A model generated the notes under the pieces. The model searched no databases. It was not told the origin of the DNA and worked only from the letters and a program-made list of their open reading frames with translations. A program made the translations under genes and the position numbers. A DNA stretch of 64,000 bases from NCBI GenBank assembly GCA_016806645.1, contig JACSYO010002166.1, positions 2,241,996 to 2,305,995 of the forward strand, given 5' to 3'. Source of the DNA: Ophiodon elongatus. Its lineage: Eukaryota; Chordata; Actinopteri; Perciformes; Hexagrammidae. Below are positions 1 to 12,327 of the stretch, one piece after another; position 1 is the first letter of the stretch, and every line of letters starts with the position of its first letter.

Positions 1-1006
1 CTCTCACAACCACAAGAGGAGGCTTGTAGACAAAACTTTAACATAGTTCATTTTAAATGTTAAAACACGCGGCCAGTGCTTTCGTTTTTCTGGTAAATGC
101 CATTCTTTTGATGGAATCAAGCTCTACCGTATCCAACAGCAGAGAACAATTAAACAAAAAAGGGCAACATGATGTCATGGTGATTTGGGAGGCCACTCTG
201 ACCCACAAGGCTGTTCACCCTGCTGAAGTGTCCTTCAGCAAAACATTGAATCTCTAGCAGCTTTAGTGGCATCACTTCTTCATGCCTTTCACCCCCTTCA
301 GATGGGACAAGCGTGGAAAATCACCAGTGCATGTTATTATTATTTTTCAGCAGGTCTTGACTGTCCTTCACAACCTACAACCCAACTCAATGTTGGCTTT
401 AACCACAGCAAAATGTATGCATATGGTGGGAGTCCGTGTATTGTGAAGGCTCTCCTTGCCAACCTCAGTAGTCAATTGGTTGACAGCTCACCTGGGCCTT
501 TGGCTATTTAAACTGGCACATGCGCTTCATCTTGCCTCTCCCTTCCTACAGCTGAGGTCCACCCTGCAGCCTCCACTCTTTGTTTTTGCACATTCAACAC
601 CTCCACAGCACACGTGCCGCGCAGCCATGCATTACTTTATGGCTAACATCGCTGACTTCCACTCCCTATTGTTCATTTGTGTTAACCTTAGTTTGAATGT
701 GTGGACATCCTTCTTGCCACATTCTTTGAGCCATTTTGTGACATAATGTACATCGTAAAAATTTGTGTTATTAAAAAAGATGAACGGCTCCAGCAAACAC
801 TGACTTATTCATTTAGGTAACTGTTAAAAGAGGTGAAGTCTTCCATATTCATTCGGCATGAGATGATCCTTTGTTCGTGCCAAGTGTCATTTAGAGACAG
901 AAAGTGGGTCTCAGGCTAGATGCATGACTTTGGCAGCCCTTCTCCTATTGTCTGCAATGCACCTGATGCATCTATCTGTGTGGGCATGTCTTTCTGTGTA
1001 TGTTAC

Positions 1007-1008
<2 letters not shown>

Positions 1009-1040
<32 letters not shown>

Positions 1041-1259
1041 AGGGCATGTGAAGCTGTGGCTTACTTGATCGAACCGCTCTAAGTGGTATGAGGTTGGGCC
1101 AGCTAGCTGTTTTCCAGCTATGTGTGTTTGTGTGCACCTGTGCACGTGTCTGTGTAATGTGTGAGAGACGGGTATGGCTACTATTGATACAATCCTAACA
1201 CTTCTGTATTTACATTCAGCAAAGGTATATATTTGCGTTGTGTGAGTATACCTTTTCTG

Positions 1260-1321
<62 letters not shown>

Positions 1322-1473
1322 CCATACACCTGCATGTGAGACCTAAAGCCTCCCCCAGTTGGAGAATGCCTGCAGGCAGCTTGTTGAAGCTTTGGGGTCC
1401 TGGCAGCTGCACACAGGAGCGAGTGTCTGTGTGCTTTTGGCTACTTTCACCATAAGCCCTAACCTGTACTGTG

Positions 1474-1515
<42 letters not shown>
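1009..1515. repeat. GT and CT microsatellites
   Basis: (GT)n at 1009-1039 and 1261-1316 and (CT)n at about 1476-1515, in the msra intron. They create long Cys-Val, Thr-His and Ser-Leu open frames that are not genes. Confidence 0.95.
1040..1118. repeat. 79-bp duplicated sequence next to GT array, copy 1
   Basis: Immediately follows a GT array (1009-1039). It matches 24959-25037 at 78 of 79 positions; the only difference is A/T in GGTATGAGG versus GGTATGTGG. Contains CTTGATCGAACCGCTCTAAG. On the minus strand it reads as a unit with an (AC)n tail, as in some SINEs. Confidence 0.85.
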
Positions 1516-1519
<4 letters not shown>

Positions 1520-1852
1520 GCACCTCTCTTTATCTTTCTTTTCTATTACTCTCCCATTTTGCCATAAGTGCGGTTTCTACCTGAATGTCTTCTACCCGGG
1601 CACATGCACTCAATGACACCTACAGCACACACGAATGCTACTGAAAATCTCTGCTTTGCAATCTTCAACATGCAATTTTTCCGGTTTGACAAGAAATGCA
1701 GACGTCAAGATTTTGGTGACAGCCAATTGTTATGTTCCACATTTTGAAGTGTGAAGAGGAAAGAGAAGGAGGAAGAGGAGGAGGAGGAAGCAGTGAGTGT
1801 AAATTCCATTCAACTTGATTTTTAACAATGAGAGTTTGTGTTTCTCCTTCAG

Positions 1853-1957
1853 GTCTGACGGGTCACACTGAGGTGGTGAGGGTGGTCTTCTCCCCTAAAG
1901 ATGTTGGCCTCGAGGAACTGCTCAAGCGCTTTTGGGAAAGCCATGATCCTACACAAG
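1853..1957 (+). CDS. msra: msra internal coding exon A
   Basis: The acceptor is a pyrimidine-rich tract ending in AG at 1851-1852, and the donor GT is at 1958. The exon starts with the last two bases of a split codon and ends with the first base of a Gly codon. It encodes the stretch from LTGHTEVV through FWESHDPTQ, which lies between the catalytic-site exon and the HGTQYRS exon in MsrA proteins. Confidence 0.92.
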
Positions 1958-4491
1958 GTAGCAACATGCACATGCACACAAACCCAAAACGTCGCCCTCA
2001 AATAAGACCCATCCCGAGGGTCACAGGGTGTATTAGAGCAGAAGGATGATGCCCAGACGTGTGCCTGCGTGAGATGGGGGGAGGTCTCATGGGTGTAAGT
2101 CAATGCCAGACAGTGTTAATGTGTCTGAGATCCAGCCATCCATGGAGAGGCACACCAGTGCCGGTGCATGTTCAAGCCCTAACTGCAAATAAACCCTCTC
2201 TGTGTGCATGGCATGTACTTTATCCAATGTAAACCAGCCTTTTGTCATCCACCTCACACAAGGTCTTCCGACTTATGCTATTATGATACTAAATTTCGCC
2301 CTTTCTAGCTCGAATAGTGTTTTTTTATTTATTGTGCATGTGTTTCTTGGGTAGCTTTAATCCATTGACAGAAATTCTAAAGATTTTAATCAAGGGAAAC
2401 CGGTGAATCTTTGCAAATAGTCTTTGACTCAGGTTGGGTTCCGATCCATATTGCGACACTATACACTCTGTACAGTGGGACGAATATGTTTAACTTCATA
2501 GCATTTGAACCCTGGTCTCCTCACCTCTCTCCTCTTTAATGACACACCCGTCTCTCAACCCCCCAACCTCTCCTTCCAGCGGCGACAAGAACCCCATCCC
2601 CCATAACCCATCACTCCATCTCTTCGTATCTCGTGTTTTCTCTGCTCACTGGAGGAGGTGATGTAAGAACATTAATGCACCAGGAGGGCACAGGGATGGT
2701 GTGTATGTATGTATGTGCGTGTGTGCGTGCATGTGTGCATGTGTGAGTGAGATAGAGAAAGGACAGGCAAAGAGGTACTCTGTTCACTCATATTGAATGT
2801 AGGGAGGGGCATGACAAGTTGGGAAGAGATGGATCAAGGATTCATAAGCCCAACCTTCAGCCTTAAAACAAGCTCGGACATGCGCACACATGCGCACACA
2901 TGCACACACATGCACACACATGCACACACACATGCACGCTTAGTGACGTTGCCCACATCGGTTCTGTCAGTTCTTTTGCATCCGTCATGGTTGTTTTCTC
3001 AGACACCGGCCATGTTTGTGCATCTACCACATAAAGCTGACAGAACAGCTGTTTGTTTTCAGATGTTCTTCACATTCCACTTCCCCTGGTCAACTAGAAA
3101 TGGGTTGACAAAAAAGAGGCAGCAGCAGAAGTAACTATTGGGGTTCATCCATGAACCACATCATCCCGATCAGAGGAGATTCTCCTGTTCACCGTAGCCA
3201 TGGGCAGAGACACGTCTTACTACAGGCAGAGGTATAGGTCGAGCCAACACGCCACAGGGCAAAGGCAGTGAGGCCAGAAGAGTAGTCATGCATTTCCCCT
3301 GACTCACTCCCTTGTCTCATCTCATGTTTTATTAATAGCATGCAGCTTACTGACTATGAACAAAAAAAAAAATGTTTTTGTTACAGTTAAGACCAAGCGA
3401 CATATTAACCACAAACTCAAGTCTACTTTTCTTTTTCTAGGAGTGTTGCTCCTTGTGCGTGACTTAAATGTAAATCCCTGCCGTGTCCATCTTTTACGAT
3501 TCTGGGTTCACGTGTAGAAGAAATTCCTCTGATTTGACAAATGTGGCGTGGAGTGGTGGAAAGGGGCCCGCTGGCTGTGCCTTCACGCATGCTTAAGCTC
3601 CAATTTATTCTGTCCACCTTCGAGTCTGGCTTAAAAGAGAATGGAGAAATTAAGGAAGTTCGCCCTTTTCCCTTTCAACTGCACAGATTCACTAGAGATC
3701 ATTATATAAGGAGACGAGCCCAGAAACATTACGAATTCTGTTTTCTCCTAACACGATCAACACAGAGCCCATCCTAGTTTATATATACACTCTATGTTGG
3801 AGTGCTTGTGGAATTATCATGTACAGATGCATATTCAGTTGCATGCAATATTTCCTTTTAATGCGTGTGCGTGGGTATGTATCTGAAAGTGTGTATCCAC
3901 ATACGTGTGTGTATGTGTTTTGAGATCTGTGCCTCTCTGCTTTGCCTCAGTTCAAAAGGGTTTAGTCCCAACAACGTGATGTCGGGCTGCGTAAACTCCA
4001 CCAATCCCAGCCTGGATAGCAACATTAGCAGCCAATCAGAAACTCCCAGCAGCCTTTGCTGTGTGCCCTCTTTCCATATTCAGCAACACTAGTCTCAATC
4101 TGCTGGCTTCCCTGGGATGTTGCATAAAGACCCCCCATCCAACACGCTCCCATATTATAAGTTTCTTACATCTGCAACTCTTTAGTAACATACCTTCGTA
4201 ACTGTGTGCATGGAAACACTCGAGCACAGATGAACTCCAAACAGTCACACCTTCATGTCAGAGAGTAACAGAGGGCTCCTTTTCATCGTGGGGCTTGAAC
4301 ACATGATTTGATGTATTTAGAATGATCACTGGTGAGACGCAAACACATCTTGCTGTTCTTTCACACACTGCAGATCAATTGCGCACACATTGCCATACTC
4401 GAGCATACTGTTCACTTCACATTATGCACAAGTGCTCATTATGCCTACTCATAGACAGCTTTTCTCCATTTGCGTGTACATGTGAATAGGC

Positions 4492-4548
<57 letters not shown>

Positions 4549-7190
4549 TGTGAATGCATTGAAGAGAGTGCACACAGCTTCACATGGCATGTCAGTTGGT
4601 TTATTGGATACTTCCTTGTTACAGAATATAGGCCCTGTTTCGCTCCCTATATCCCCTGTCCCCTTAACTCCCAACGGAAGAAAGAAGCATCTTATCTGGC
4701 GACTACTTTACCTGTCAACCTGTCAACTCATCCCTCTTTTTTTACTCTACTGCTACTTTCATAGTTGCATTACCATCCTTTTTTGCTCCTTAACCTATTC
4801 AACCATAAGGTCACCTCCGCTACTCTTCTCTCTCTTTCTGTGACTTCTAATGCCTCTTTTCTCTTCCGCCTTTCAGTTCTTCCCTCCATCCATTTTGCAC
4901 ATTCTTTCCCAGTTTCCCGCTCTCCTCCTATCTCACCTGCACCCCCCCCCAACCCCCCCCCCCTGTCCTCTTTGCAGCGAGCAGAGCGAAGGGGACGAGT
5001 GAGCAAACGGCCTGGAGCCCGTCAGCACATCCGCAGAGCAGCGCAGTGAGTCGACCGCTCCCCGAGGCCATCCGCTCATCACACAAACACACTCGCATCC
5101 ACTCACTCCACTTTTATCTCTTAGTCACTCTCTCTCCTCCCCCCCCGACACTTTCCCCGTTCTCCCATCTCTTCCTCCGTTCCCCTCCCCGCCGCCCTTC
5201 TTCTTAACAACCAAGGCTTTTCCCCTCCTCTTTGTTTCCTCCTCATCTCTTTTCCTCTCCTTTCCTTCCTCTTACCTCGTTCCTTCCATCCTCTCTATTT
5301 TTTGAGGCCATGCAGTATTTATGGTGTGGACTGCTGATGCTGCGTCAGTGAACAGCGATAGACAGAAAAACACAAATGCACAGCTAAAATGGCCGAGGCG
5401 TCTGTCCTCATTTGATAACGTCTTCACGTGCATGCACACTCACCCTTGTAGGTAGACACTGGAGTCACACGGTAGAAAAGAGATATATTAAAGTTCTTTT
5501 AAATAGACAAGTGCGGTTAAATAAAATCAGTAATGGTAAACATTTACATCCCCTTGAGCTTTTCTTTTTTTTTCTTTTGGGAGCTGCATTGTCTAGTCGC
5601 TGTATAGGGTATATACTTTATATGTAGGCTTATCACGCAAACACAATGGTCAAAAATAGACCTAGATCAAGCTGTCTTCCATCTGCCAAGTCACGCTGGT
5701 GGCAGTTACTTTCTGACAATTAAAATGAGCATGAATATTCCCTTATATAATATCTTCACCCCAGCTGGCTGCGACACACGCCAATTCCCTGTTGGGGAAC
5801 CCCCATGTCCCCCCATGTCACCACATCCCTCAATTTAGGGTTGCCTCAGCCATCTAAAGCCAAACCCTGCAGGAGGTGACCTTGACCCCTGACCTGTGAC
5901 CTCTGCCACCCCCACACTCACCCAACCCCTTCCCTCTGCACTGGTTGGCTGAAAATGGCGTGCTCATTACCAGGTGTCAGTTATTACACCCTCACACACA
6001 CTGACAGTCCTAATTTATGGAGATTGCGGCACGTGTGTGCACGCTGTGGGGGTTGAGTTATGTGTGTCCATTTGAGGAGGCTCAAGTTATACGTATTTGT
6101 TATTCGTATAGTCTTGTTTCAAAAGTCTATTTAGTTTTGTTAAACAAAATTCTCATCATTTTTTGTGCACTTGTTCACCTTACATGGAAATAGAAATACT
6201 CCCACAGATAAGAACGTAATTGAAACAATATGGGAGAAATAAAACTGAAAAGGAGGGGTGGGGATAGTGATCAGGAAGAAAGAGCAAAATACAAAGATGC
6301 TTACAACTTAAAAAAAACATCGGATCCCAGCCTGATCTGTGATTGTTGATTAGAGACGGAGACCTCAGCATAAGTGTTCTGCATAATAATGACTGACGCC
6401 AAATAACACAGACAAATGCAGACGGAGCCTAAATATTTGCAATTAACTGAAGTGTTGGAAAATTGAGTTGCCACGCAAAATCATATTAACTGTAATTAAA
6501 ATATTTGCTCTGAAATAAGATGTGCAGCATTTGAAAAATCAGTAGTGTCTTACAAATATACTGCCGTCTGGGAAATTAACCTGACTCTGGACAGAAAAAA
6601 TTAACACGTTATAGTAATATTGTTATCAAATTTGCAGCAATGCTCATTGGATAATATTTCAGTTTATTTCAATTTTGAAATTGTTATTTTTTAATTTGAT
6701 GAAGTGACGGAACATTACGATAGAAACATACATGCATACATTACCTACATTTTCACTGATTTAAATAAAGGGAAATGTAACTTATTCTCTCATCTCTGGA
6801 CTGATTTGAGTACAACAGTAGAACAAGTTTTGTATTTAGATGTAACTAAAAATAAACAGCGTGAGGGCCAGAGTCACAGGGCTCTGACAACATGCCCAGA
6901 ACCATGAAGTGATCATGTTAGAGAGCACTGCTCCAGCCGAGAAAATAAAATGGAAGAGATATAACAGATTTTTAAAAGGCATGACGAAAGTTACTGCAGT
7001 AATCTACATGATGTGCGCCTTAGAGCCATATATACACACATATACACGGTAATATTGCCACGGCAAACACATTTTCCACTGTTGGTTTAAGGTTCCCTCT
7101 GTATGTGTAGTGCCACCATCTGACAGCCAGCAGAGCTTCACTTTCTGTTTTGCTCTGTATGTTTGCATGTGTCACATATTCAGTCCCCTT

Positions 7191-7243
<53 letters not shown>

Positions 7244-9632
7244 TGTTTGTGTGTGTGTGTGTGTTTGCACGTGCAGGCGAGTGTAAGTGTGTGTCCGCTG
7301 GGGATGCTCTCACCATCCCAACTCCGTACTCTGCCTCTGTCTCCAGCGCGTCAGGAGCAGCTTACATAAGAACAGGGCAAAAATAGCAGCTGAGAGGGGA
7401 GAGGAGGAGAGGGCTCTGCTGGCACGCACACAGTCGTAACGGGACCGCGGGGTACGGCACAACTCTGAGTACTATCACGCACACACACACACACACAGGG
7501 AAGACTGCAGTTGTTCTTTTTTTATTTGCCGTGTACTTTTTTTTGACAGGATTGTAGAAATAACGTTTGCTTATCAGACTCTATCAGCGTGGAAAAACTC
7601 CAAATAATCCTTGATGATGTTTCAGCTTGGGCGCAGGGCCATGTTAGGGCTCTCTCTCTCTCTCTCTCTCTCTCTAGACCTGAAGGGGGTGAACAAGTAT
7701 CACGTTGTGTGACGGTGTAGGGAAATGCAGGTAGGGGGTAGCCATGAAGAAGAAAAAGAAGAAGAAACATCAGATTGTTCATTAGTGCTCACTCTGCTGC
7801 AGTCTAATTGGCATGCACTGCCAAGTGCAATAATTCTGAAATTAACTTCAAATGTTCCTACTCCTTGTTCAGAAGGATGCAAAAAGTCACCAATTACGCA
7901 GAAACATTTCTTAATTGCGGACACTGACAATAGGTTGACTGCTGAAATGTTTATTCTTTCGTCTCTCTAATTAAAAGGGTGAAGGGGGGCGGGGGGGGGT
8001 TTGACCTCATTTGCAATCTTTTCTTGTTTTACATTTATTTGAGTAATCCTGAAATACAGAAGGAGTGAGGGAGCTGAAAGAGATAGAGAGAAAGGAGGGA
8101 CGGTACATAAGGAGGTGGAGAGGTGAGGCTAATCTCAGCTCATACAGTGGTTACAGGATGAAGGATCGTTGTGTAAAAAGACACCAGGGGAGAATAAGCC
8201 GGGGTCAGGCCACCGGTTCTGTAGAAGGACATTACACACATTGTCACAGTAATGTCTACCTCGGTCATCTTCTCCTTCCTCCTTACCAGTTCTTCACCAG
8301 CATCCCTTTAATCTGATTACCGTACCGTCTGACTGTTTCGTCTTCTTTTTTTAGCCTGCAACTTAAAATGACAAGCCTGGCTATGCTTGGTGCATCTTCA
8401 CCCCTTCTTTCACTCTCCCTCGACCACGCGTATAAGATATATGAACTTGGGTTGAACTTGGTTAATGGGAAAAGGGAATGGAAGGTGGAGGGAAATGAGT
8501 GAGGGGGGAATAAGGAAAGAGGTAAAGACAAAAGGTGAATGAGAGTGAAGGTGAAGTGGAGAAATCGCAGGCTTTTATCCTCAACAGCCAGCAGGGACAA
8601 ACTGAGCGGTGCCATTTTTTTCTTTTTCTTTTTTTGCATGCAAGGGTAAACACTGGAAGAGATTTTACAGAGTTGCCAGAAATCTCAGTGGATTTAAACA
8701 CAACAAGCCCAAAAAGTGTATGCATGTATGTTTGTGTGCACAGGTTTGTACATACATGTCTGTTGGAAAGAGCAGCTACTCCCTCGGAGACTTGAAATAA
8801 CCCATTTTGTCTGATTTTGGCTGTTGTTATAAAGGGGCCACTTTTAAATTTTTTTATTTACGGGGGGTATATAGTATAATTAATATTTTTGGCTTTGTGG
8901 GCGTAGGTCAGTGACCCTGAGAGGTGGTGTGTGTATGTGTGTGTGTGCACGTGTGTGACCCGAAACCCTCCCCTTCTGTCCACCCCCCCATTACCCTCTG
9001 CTTTCAGAGGCAAGGCTCTCATGCATAATGCAGAAAGAACAGGGAGGCTCTCATTAATAATTACTGCCGTCTTTGATGGATGGAGAAAATAACGGAGGGG
9101 GCTGTTAAAAATGGAGAGAGCAAGAGAGAGACGTTGAAGGCAGGACGGGGGGATTTTTTTGGGTGGTATTTGTTGCCGTTGTAGTTCTTTGAGGACTTTA
9201 TGCTTATGGGGATGGATTTGGACTTAGTACAGACAAAACCTTGGCTGATATTTTGGATAGTGTTAATATTTTGATTAGGGAGTAACTCCTCGTCCGATGG
9301 AGGAGGGATCTCTCTGAAGATTTGATGAATCTTAATTGTCTTTGTGTTGGAAGCAGCTACTACCACTCAAGGGTGTTTGTCTCTTGACTTTTCTTTGATA
9401 TTCCATATCATTAACCGTATCTTTGTGATGAAAATCCTTTGTCGTCTTTACTTTCTTATTTAAGATATTAAATGTCTACCTTTCCTGCAAGGTAGGAAAT
9501 CAATTCTATTCTGTTCTGCTGTAAAATGGCGTTACCATGTTTCATGATATATATTGTTTATATCATATACATGTTCCTCTCAAATTAATGCATGTATTAT
9601 CCATACATGATCTTGCACAGGCAACACAAGCA

Positions 9633-9703
<71 letters not shown>

Positions 9704-12277
9704 TCAGAACCTCTGGGTCATCATGGAAGGTCGTTGGGAGCAGCAAAGCTACAAGACCCCTGCCAGACAGCCAATCAGAGTAAAGGCTCTGGTGGAAAGC
9801 CAATGACAGAGTGGCTCGGTGGCCTTTGATGGAGGGGCCACCATTAGCCTCGTCACTGAACAACAGCGCTGGGGGCAAGATGGCCGACATCCAACACTGC
9901 AGAGATGGAGAGAAAGAGGGTGAGGGTAGAGATGGACGCAGAGGGAGACAAATAAGAGAGTGGGTTGATTTGTGGATGACACAATAAAGATGAGATGTAT
10001 GGAAATTGGAAAATGTATGTTTATGAAATAGTAGAATATGATATCGGGGATGTTTTTTAGCCACATAAGCATTATGGCACTGTGGATGGCATTGGTGGTC
10101 TGCAGGTCGGTCCACCACTTTGGTTCAGACTTTAATATCTCAATAGCCATTGGATGGATCCTCATGAAATTTAGTACAGACGCTCATGATGAGTTGTAAT
10201 AACTTTGGCAGTGCCAACTCCTTATCGAGCAGGCTCACCCAAGATTCATTTTGTTCAATACTTTCGTTAATGACCAAATACCTGCAAAACTATATTCTTT
10301 ATATTCAAGTTAAGATCTGTTGATGGGACCTCCACTGGAGATGGAATAGTTGTATGAGTGGTTAAGAAAAATCTGTGTTCGGCTGTAAACTGTTTAAAAT
10401 CTGCAAAGAGGAAGGTACATACTCTCTTCTTTTTTCTCTCTCTCTTTAAAGGCCTTTTCAAGTTTTTCATGTTCAAACCTTTCATACCATGCCGACACGA
10501 ATATTCACGTTCCGTGCATTCCACCGGTCACACGATCATCGTTGTCGTTTTTGTTTTTACTATAATAAACCCATTTTCAGTTCACATAACCTACACTGGA
10601 GGCGAGCTCATTATTCCAAGTTTTCAATACTTTGCAGAAAGGTTGTGGTCACATGAAGTATGCTATTATAACAAGTATTTATGATGAGCTTCAATGCACT
10701 GGTTTTCATAATTTATGAATGAACAGAGTCTATATGTGTCTATCATATGTGATACATGGCCTTTCATACAAATCGTAATGGTCAGGTAATAATGGTCAGC
10801 TTATAATACCAAGGCTTGTGGATGTCTCAAGCAAAGTGCGCTCATATGCTTCTTCTGTTGGTAATAATAATAATAATAATAGGCCTAATCGATTATAAGT
10901 GATTATTTTATTGGTTGGCTTGTTTTTGTTGTCATCGGAATTTCCAGAAATGAAAACTGCTGCGAAAAAAAGAAAACTACACTGTGAAATACGAAAGTTT
11001 CGGATTCTATGTTTATAGGCTCATGGAGATAGATTGGTTAAAATGTAATAATTGACGTTTGATTAATTATCATGAATTATTCATGGTAACAGTGCCATTC
11101 ACTTTAAGGTGATAGGGATGTCCATTAGCTTTATTCAGAGCAGATATGAAAGATTTTAAATGTAAAATTCATTGTTCTGTACAGAGCTTATTCTCTTTAA
11201 TATGTTCTCTATCAAAAATACAAAGACTAATATGCACACATCATTCAACAGGGTAATCTCCACAACACACTGTTTTATCACTTTCAGTGAAGCAAATTCT
11301 CTGAGGCATTCAGTGTGTGTCGGAGAGCGAGCAACGTCTGCTTGTCTACTCTGATTTGAATGAAGACCAGATGAATACTTATAGCCATTATATCTGAACA
11401 GACTGTCACAGATAGATTGTGACACTCAATGATGTAAGGTAACATTTAATCTAAAGAGAACAAGATATGCTGCATCAGGGAGATGCCAACATTTTGTGGC
11501 CCCAGCTTGTCAGCACGTTCAGTGAAAATCTGTTTTCTCCCACAACATAGAAAACATTACATAGTGATATTAACAGGTGTCCTTACAGTATAGTTGGATG
11601 AAATGTAAAACGTGTGAAAGCTTATATGGACAACAGACCTTTTCTCATGAGGAAATCCTTTGGGGTTGAGCACTACAAATCTGGAGAGGCTAAACTGTGG
11701 CATGGCAGTGGCCACATGAGATTGGTTCATAATGTTTTTGTTCATCATCTGTTATCATGTCATCTGAGCTTCTTATAGTTAGGCTTGACATAATTCCCTT
11801 TCCTGTTAGAGCACAATATGCATTTCATCACAGAAACTGACTACCTTAACCACACATTGCAATTTAGAGAGGCACTGTTCTACAAATTTAAAGCACTAAT
11901 CAACATTTTATCTTTACAATGTATCAAATGTTAATGTGTAGTATGAAAGTGTCTCTACAGATCCCCCACAGCTTGTTTCGCTTTCCCCAATCAGCCAAAA
12001 ATAATTTGTTAATAGTGCTTAAGAATTAAAAAAAAAAACTGGGAAATAAATGGACACAACAACAAGACACAAAAACTAATACTAATACTATTACATAACA
12101 AAGGCACAGCAGATGGAAGCAGAATTGGCTTCATTGATCTAGCCTTTGATATGTACCACTGATCTTTGGCAATCACTGACCAATAAGCAAAGTTTGAGGT
12201 GTCTGTTGTTTAAATTAACTAAGCCACTGTCGCTGCCTGCTGGCTGAAAGACAAAGCTGTAAAAGCCTTTAAAGAAG

Positions 12278-12327
<50 letters not shown>

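Larger units (their letters stand above)
1..1852 (+). other. msra: msra intron (right part); microsatellite-rich
   Basis: This stretch ends at the exon A acceptor, so it is intron. It holds GT arrays at 1009-1039 and 1261-1316, a CT array at about 1476-1515, one copy of a 79-bp sequence found again downstream of msra (1040-1118), and a short GGA-rich run near 1757-1790. I see no msra exon or other gene in it. Confidence 0.8.

Noticed and set aside
1040..1118. tRNA gene or pre-miRNA in the 79-bp duplicated sequence
   Set aside because: The box B-like motif is imperfect, no box A lies at the right distance, and the best stem I could draw is only about six pairs.
2793..3134. 113-codon open frame on the + strand in msra intron
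   Set aside because: Its middle is a CA-rich tandem repeat, and the rest has no recognisable similarity.
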